Assembly (NCBI RefSeq): GCF_030014955.1
Contig: NZ_JAGRPV010000001.1
Span: forward strand, 5,208,001-5,272,000
DNA: 64,000 nucleotides
Direction: 5' to 3'
DNA from: Cohnella hashimotonis
GTDB taxonomy: Bacteria; Bacillota; Bacilli; Paenibacillales; Paenibacillaceae
Within the stretch, counting starts at the first letter, position 1; every line of letters starts with the position of its first letter. Position numbers and translations under genes: made by a program. The notes beneath the pieces are model-generated. The model did not search any database. It worked only from the letters and a program-made list of their open reading frames with translations, and had not been told where the DNA came from. Below, in pieces: positions 59,983 to 64,000 of the stretch.

Positions 59983-61017
59983 TCAGGTCGATTGTCTGGC
60001 CATTAACTCGAACGGAAGCGTAATCTTGACGGGAAGCGGGTACTTGTTCTGTCTGACGTCGACGAGCGTCTTGGCCGCCACCCAGCCGATCTCGAACTTG
60101 GGAATATGTACGGAGGTCAGCGGCGGCGTCGCGTACTCGGCGAAGTCGATATTGTCGATGGAGGCGATGGCGACATCCTGGGGAATGCGCAGACCGCTCT
60201 CGAATACGGCACGCATGGCCGAGATCGCCATCATGTCGCTGGCGGCCAGAAATGCGGACGGCAGCTTGGCCGGCTTTTCGAGCGTCCGCTTCATCAGCGT
60301 ATAGCTTTTTTCCGCATTCCATTCCGTATCGAGGATCCATTCCTTATGGATCGCGAGTCCCGCTTCGTCCATCGCTTCTTTGTAGCCGCGGTATCTTTTT
60401 TCCTTGGTGATGTCGAGCGACCTGCCGGAGCCGCCGAGGAAGCCGATATGCCGGTGCCCCCGCGAGATCAGGTGCTGTACCGCATGCTTCGCCGCCGCCA
60501 GCCGGTCGTAGCCGACGCTCGGAATGGACGGATCGGACACGTCGATGCCGACAACGCAAGGGATATGGCGCTTGATCGCGTCGTAGACGACCGGATCGAT
60601 GCTCTCGACGACGATGATGCCGTCCACCCCGCCGTCCTGGATCACCTTTTGCAGCATCTCCGGAGATTTGAGATCTTCGCCGTTGTGTATATAGGCCAAT
60701 TCTCCGCCGTGCTCCTGAATGCCTCGCTCGATGCCCTCGAGAATCGGAGAAAAGTACGGATGATTGTACTTGTTCTGATTAACCGCCACGATGCAGCCGA
60801 CCTTGCCGATATCGGGCTGCCGCGCGGATATCCCGCGCTTCGAGCCCGCGCCGTCCTTCGCCGTCTTGCCTGGGTTGTAGCCAAGCTGCGCCACCGCGTC
60901 CCATATGCGCTGGCGCGTGTCTGCGTTGACGGAACGGCTCGTATCGTTGTTGACGACTCTGGACACCGTGGAGATCGATACGCCCACTTGATCCGCGATA
61001 TCCTTTAAAGTAGCCAA
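59983..61017 (-). CDS. LacI-family transcriptional repressor
   Basis: 344 residues from a TTG at 61017, with AAAGGAG eight bases upstream; an ATG at 61050 is open but poorly placed. The helix-turn-helix is LATLKDIADQVGVSISTVSRVVNN, split here as LKDIADQVGVSIST and SRVVNN; the hinge helix follows. Residues about 60-340 form the periplasmic-binding-protein-like ligand domain (VDGIIVVESIDP, HIGFLGGSGRS, AFLAASDMMAISAM). It probably controls the adjacent dehydrogenase/ABC operon and itself. Confidence 0.9.
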   Translation of the reverse strand: MATLKDIADQVGVSISTVSRVVNNDTSRSVNADTRQRIWDAVAQLGYNPGKTAKDGAGSKRGISARQPDIGKVGCIVAVNQNKYNHPYFSPILEGIERGIQEHGGELAYIHNGEDLKSPEMLQKVIQDGGVDGIIVVESIDPVVYDAIKRHIPCVVGIDVSDPSIPSVGYDRLAAAKHAVQHLISRGHRHIGFLGGSGRSLDITKEKRYRGYKEAMDEAGLAIHKEWILDTEWNAEKSYTLMKRTLEKPAKLPSAFLAASDMMAISAMRAVFESGLRIPQDVAIASIDNIDFAEYATPPLTSVHIPKFEIGWVAAKTLVDVRQNKYPLPVKITLPFELMARQST

Positions 61018-61067
61018 TTCGGTCCGCTCCTTTGCCTTGATTTGCCCCAAACTTGTATATGGCTTTC

Positions 61068-61097
61068 ATTATAGCCGAACCCCGTCCCTTCGGACAA
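61068..61097 (-). promoter_or_regulatory. Candidate sigma-A promoter of the lacI-type gene
   Basis: Minus-strand TTGTCC, an 18-base spacer and a perfect TATAAT, about 50 bases upstream of the TTG start. Confidence 0.65.
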
Positions 61098-61123
61098 CCG
61101 ACAATGTCGGCGCGCCACAAGAA

Positions 61124-61157
61124 AAGCCGCCCCGATTGTGCGTTGCGGGACGGCCTT
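61124..61157 (-). terminator. Intrinsic terminator after prfC
   Basis: AAGGCCGTCCCG/CGGGGCGGCTT stem on the minus strand with TTTTCTT following. It lies about 40 bases after the prfC stop codon. Confidence 0.6.
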
Positions 61158-61197
61158 CGCTCTGGCTGCGATATTGAAAAAATTGAACCGACGCGCC

Positions 61198-62784
61198 TTA
61201 AGGCGCCGTTTCCAGGAACTTCACGTCGGGCATGCGTTCCACGGCGGTGCGCATCGCGTACTCGTTTTCGAACAAGGCGACGTTATTGTCGTTCTTGTCC
61301 CTGACGAGCGTCGAGTTGATGCGGAACTTGGAGGCATCGAGCTTGTCGGCGACGATCCAGCGGGCGAACTGGAACTGCGTGCGCGCGAGCTGGATGTCGA
61401 CGCCGTACTCGTTTTTCATGCGGTACTCGAAGACGTCGAATTGAAGCTGACCCACGACGCCGAGATACGTATCCTCGAACGGACCGATCGAGCGGAACAC
61501 CTGTACCATGCCCTCTTCGGTCAGCTGATCGAGGCCCTTGAGGTATTGCTTCTGCTTCAGCGCATTCTTGACCGATACCTTGGCGAAAATCTCCGGCGAG
61601 AACGTCGGCAGCTCGTCGAACGTCAGGTTCGCGCCTTGCGCGAGGCTGTCCCCGATGCGGAAAATGCCCGGATCGAACAAGCCGATAATATCGCCCGGGT
61701 AGGCGGTATCGACGATGTCGCGGTCCTGTGCGAGAAACTGCTGCGGCTGGGACAGCTTGATGTCCTTGCCGGTGCGCACATGCTTGACGGACATGCCGCG
61801 CTCGAACTTGCCGGAGCAGATGCGCAGGAAGGCAATCCGGTCGCGGTGAGCGGGGTTCATGTTCGCCTGGATCTTGAAAATGTAGCCGGAGAACTTCTCG
61901 TCGTCCGGTTCGACTTCGCCTTCCGTCGTACGGCGCGACGTCGGCGCCGGGGCCAGCTGCAAGAAGTTCTCGAGGAACGTCTGCACCCCGAAGTTGTTGA
62001 CGGCGCTGCCGAAGAAGACCGGCGTCAGCTCGCCCGCGCGTACCTTCTCGTAGTCGAAAGGATCGCCTGCCACGTCAAGCAGCTCGAGATCCTGCGCCAG
62101 CTGGTCGGCGAGATAATCGCCCGCCATCTCGCGGATCGCCGGATCGTTGTAGTCGGCAGCCGGGCGGACCTCGATCGTGGAGTGGTCGTTGCCCTGGAAC
62201 AGCTCGACCTGCTTCTTCATGCGGTCGTAGACGCCGCACAGCTCGCGACCCATGCCGATCGGCCAGTTCATCGGCACCGAGCGGATGCCGAGCACGCGCT
62301 CGATTTCCTCGAGCAGCTCGAACGGATTCTGTCCCTCGCGGTCGAGCTTGTTAATGAAGGTGAAGATCGGAATGCCCCGCTTGCGGCATACCTGGAACAG
62401 CTTGATCGTCTGCGCCTCGACGCCCTTGGCGACGTCGATGAGCATGACCGCGCTGTCGGCGGCGGTCAGCGTGCGGTACGTGTCTTCGCTGAAGTCCTGG
62501 TGACCGGGGGTGTCCAGGATGTTGACGTTTTTGCCGGCATACTGGAACTGCATGACCGACGAAGTGACGGAGATCCCCCGCTGCTTCTCAATCTCCATCC
62601 AGTCGCTGGTCGCGTGGCGGGCGGCTTTGCGCGCCTTGACCGAGCCGGCGATATGAATCGCGCCCCCGAACAGCAGCAGCTTTTCGGTCAGCGTCGTTTT
62701 GCCCGCATCGGGGTGGGATATGATCGCGAAGGTGCGGCGCTTCGCCACTTCTTGCTTAAGTTCGTCGCGGATCGCTTTGCTCAT
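61198..62784 (-). CDS. prfC: Peptide chain release factor 3
   Basis: 528 residues, the normal length. This translational GTPase recycles RF1/RF2 from the ribosome after peptide release. G1 is SHPDAGKTTLTEK, G2 lies in KQRGISVTSS, G3 is DTPGHQDFSEDT and G4 is INKLDREG; domains 2 and 3 follow with the RF3-specific FKIQANMNPAHRDRIAFLR segment. ATG 62784 has AGAGGA upstream. It is transcribed alone and ends at its own terminator. Confidence 0.95.
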   Translation of the reverse strand: MSKAIRDELKQEVAKRRTFAIISHPDAGKTTLTEKLLLFGGAIHIAGSVKARKAARHATSDWMEIEKQRGISVTSSVMQFQYAGKNVNILDTPGHQDFSEDTYRTLTAADSAVMLIDVAKGVEAQTIKLFQVCRKRGIPIFTFINKLDREGQNPFELLEEIERVLGIRSVPMNWPIGMGRELCGVYDRMKKQVELFQGNDHSTIEVRPAADYNDPAIREMAGDYLADQLAQDLELLDVAGDPFDYEKVRAGELTPVFFGSAVNNFGVQTFLENFLQLAPAPTSRRTTEGEVEPDDEKFSGYIFKIQANMNPAHRDRIAFLRICSGKFERGMSVKHVRTGKDIKLSQPQQFLAQDRDIVDTAYPGDIIGLFDPGIFRIGDSLAQGANLTFDELPTFSPEIFAKVSVKNALKQKQYLKGLDQLTEEGMVQVFRSIGPFEDTYLGVVGQLQFDVFEYRMKNEYGVDIQLARTQFQFARWIVADKLDASKFRINSTLVRDKNDNNVALFENEYAMRTAVERMPDVKFLETAP

Positions 62785-62873
62785 GAATCACGGATTCCTC
62801 TCTTGGACAATATGGCAAACTACATTATAGCATATTGTGCCCGGTCCAGGAGGTGAACTGCGGCGGATCCATG

Positions 62874-63015
62874 GGGCATGCGGCGAAAATAGCGCATTTT
62901 TGGCGCTATGGCGGCGGTGAGCGTGGTGCGAGCAAAGGGCATGCGGCGAAAATAGCGCATTTTTGCGCGATGGCGGCGGTGAGCGTGGAGCGAGCAAAGG
63001 GCATGCGGCGAAGTA
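62874..63015. repeat. 62-63-bp tandem repeat, about 2.3 copies, with hairpin
   Basis: Copies start at 62874, 62937 and 62999 (partial). The unit begins GGGCATGCGGCGAAAATAGC and contains ATAGCGC...GCGCTAT, a hairpin that is intact in the first copy and altered in the second. It fills most of the prfC-MFS gap (62785-63101), which otherwise holds only the terminator below and no gene. Confidence 0.85.
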
Positions 63016-63040
63016 AGTTAGCGCGGCCCGCACGCGTAAA

Positions 63041-63074
63041 AAGCCGCATTGCACCCTGAGGTGCAACACGGCTT
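63041..63074 (-). terminator. Intrinsic terminator after the MFS gene
   Basis: Nested stem GCCG/CGGC and TTGCACC/GGTGCAA with a four-base loop, followed on the minus strand by TTTTT. It lies about 30 bases after the transporter's stop codon. Confidence 0.85.
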
Positions 63075-63101
63075 CCTGTCCTTTGCCGATAGATTCGCAG
63101 C

Positions 63102-64000
63102 TTAATGCGCCAGCGGCGCGTCTCCGTCTTCCCGCTTCTGCAGCACTTCCTTCTTCAGGAACCAGCAGAGCACGAAGGCGATGCAGACGAATACGATCGA
63201 AATCACGTACAGATTGTGATACGCGCCCGAGAACGCGGTCTTCACGTGTTCGAGCAGATCCGGCGCGAGCCCCTTCGGAATGCCGCCCGTCTGAATCTCG
63301 CTCGCGGTGCCCGCCGGCAATTGGTCCGCGATGCCCTCGATGCCCTTCTTGATGTCGCCGGCCAGCAGCGAGCCGAACACGCTGAGTCCGATGGACGCCC
63401 CGATCGACTGGAAGAGCTGTACGGTCGACAGCGCGATCCCGCTCTCTTCCTTGCTCACCGACTCCTGGACGATCAGATTGTCTCCGCCGAACAGCGCGCC
63501 GAGCCCGACGCCCATGATGACGAAGGTAACGACGACGAAGATCACGCTAACGTCGATGCCAAACTGCAGCATCAGCACCAGGGCGACGATCGGCAGCGTA
63601 AACGAAATAATGAAAATCGTACGGTAGGCAACGCGCGTGATAAGGAAACCGACCAGAATGCTGAACGGTATCGCCCCGCCCATGAACGCCAGGTTCAGAT
63701 ACCCGGAAGCCCTTGGCGACAAGCCCATGACGTTCTGCGCGAAAAACGGGAAGTTGGCGAACGTGCCCATGACGCCCAGCATCAGGATGAACACGAGACT
63801 CGACAGCACGACGACGTTGCGGTTGCGGAACAGATGGAGCGGGATAATCGGTTCTTCGACGCGCCGCTCGATCCAGATGAGCAGCGCCGTCAAGACGACG
63901 AACAGGACGAGCATGCCGATAATCAGCGGCGAACTCCACGATAGCCCTTGCGTCTCAATGAGCACCGGCGCGAGCAGCAGGGACAGCAGCGCGAGCATGA
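63102..64000 (-). CDS. MFS multidrug exporter, DHA2/EmrB-QacA type (N-terminus beyond the window)
   Basis: Only the C-terminal 299 or so residues are visible, with about seven or eight membrane helices (helices 7-14 of a 14-helix protein). The loop IERRVEEPIIPLHLFRNRNV is typical of the DHA2 drug:proton antiporters. The tail KKEVLQKREDGDAPLAH is cytoplasmic. The frame is open past the window end, so the start is not seen and substrate cannot be judged. Confidence 0.85.
   Translation of the reverse strand, partial: MLALLSLLLAPVLIETQGLSWSSPLIIGMLVLFVVLTALLIWIERRVEEPIIPLHLFRNRNVVVLSSLVFILMLGVMGTFANFPFFAQNVMGLSPRASGYLNLAFMGGAIPFSILVGFLITRVAYRTIFIISFTLPIVALVLMLQFGIDVSVIFVVVTFVIMGVGLGALFGGDNLIVQESVSKEESGIALSTVQLFQSIGASIGLSVFGSLLAGDIKKGIEGIADQLPAGTASEIQTGGIPKGLAPDLLEHVKTAFSGAYHNLYVISIVFVCIAFVLCWFLKKEVLQKREDGDAPLAH

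Noticed and set aside
62788..63069. Minus-strand 93-codon frame with repeated amino-acid blocks
   Set aside because: It is the translation of the tandem repeat and the MFS terminator; no ribosome site or homologous pattern.

Overview
The window looks like chromosome of a spore-forming, high-GC Paenibacillaceae bacterium (Paenibacillus/Cohnella type). The reasons are a small acid-soluble spore protein gene (sspI), S-layer-homology (SLH) surface proteins, several Gram-positive lipoprotein sugar-binding proteins, a YesM/YesN-type two-component pair, strong AGGAGG ribosome binding sites with GTG/TTG starts, and no ATPase genes beside the carbohydrate ABC transporters, which in this group usually share one remote ATPase. 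This is inferred from gene content only.

Region 1 (1-13.5 kb) is a carbohydrate-uptake locus read on the minus strand: a binding lipoprotein, an unusual beta-propeller/permease fusion, a second permease, and a secreted DUF5722 protein cut by the window start. A second, orphan LipO-like binding protein and a plus-strand YesM-type histidine kinase/YesN-type regulator pair lie beside it.

Region 2 (12.5-20.3 kb) encodes a possible miniature cohesin-dockerin surface system: a small cohesin + three-SLH protein, and a 2215-residue secreted DUF5695 protein with sugar-binding-like domains, FIVAR repeats, its own cohesin-like domain and a degenerate C-terminal dockerin. Two cre-like sites lie upstream of the giant gene.

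Region 3 (20.58-29.22 kb) is the most striking part. It is an accessory stretch, visibly AT-richer than its flanks, of small, mostly minus-strand genes (acetyltransferase, immunity-like proteins, lipoprotein, aminoglycoside-kinase-like and nucleotidyltransferase-like proteins, SDR + AraC pair, small membrane protein). They are separated by nine copies of one roughly 70-90 bp repeat family. A full copy has direct-repeat arms around a central hairpin. Several genes end inside the element and one begins six bases after it. The layout resembles an integron cassette array, but no integrase is visible and the arms are direct rather than inverted, so it does not fit the classical attC description.

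Region 4 (29.3-46.4 kb) holds beta-propeller proteins, a YjbR-like protein, an atypical phosphotransferase-fold protein, a large DUF5107/TPR protein divergent from an AraC regulator, an NAD(P)-binding protein preceded by a 51-bp tandem repeat, an SpoU methyltransferase overlapping a KtrA/KtrC potassium-channel regulator, sspI, a solitary phnM-like gene, a TPR-SUKH-Imm51 protein, a Gfo/Idh/MocA oxidoreductase and a thioredoxin-reductase-like flavoprotein.

Region 5 (46.5-64 kb) has two very large secreted glycosidase-like proteins sharing related beta-sandwich modules (one SLH-anchored), a LacI-regulated oxidoreductase/ABC sugar operon, prfC, a 62-63-bp tandem repeat, and the C-terminal half of an MFS drug exporter cut by the window end. 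No rRNA, tRNA, CRISPR array, complete IS or phage genes were seen.
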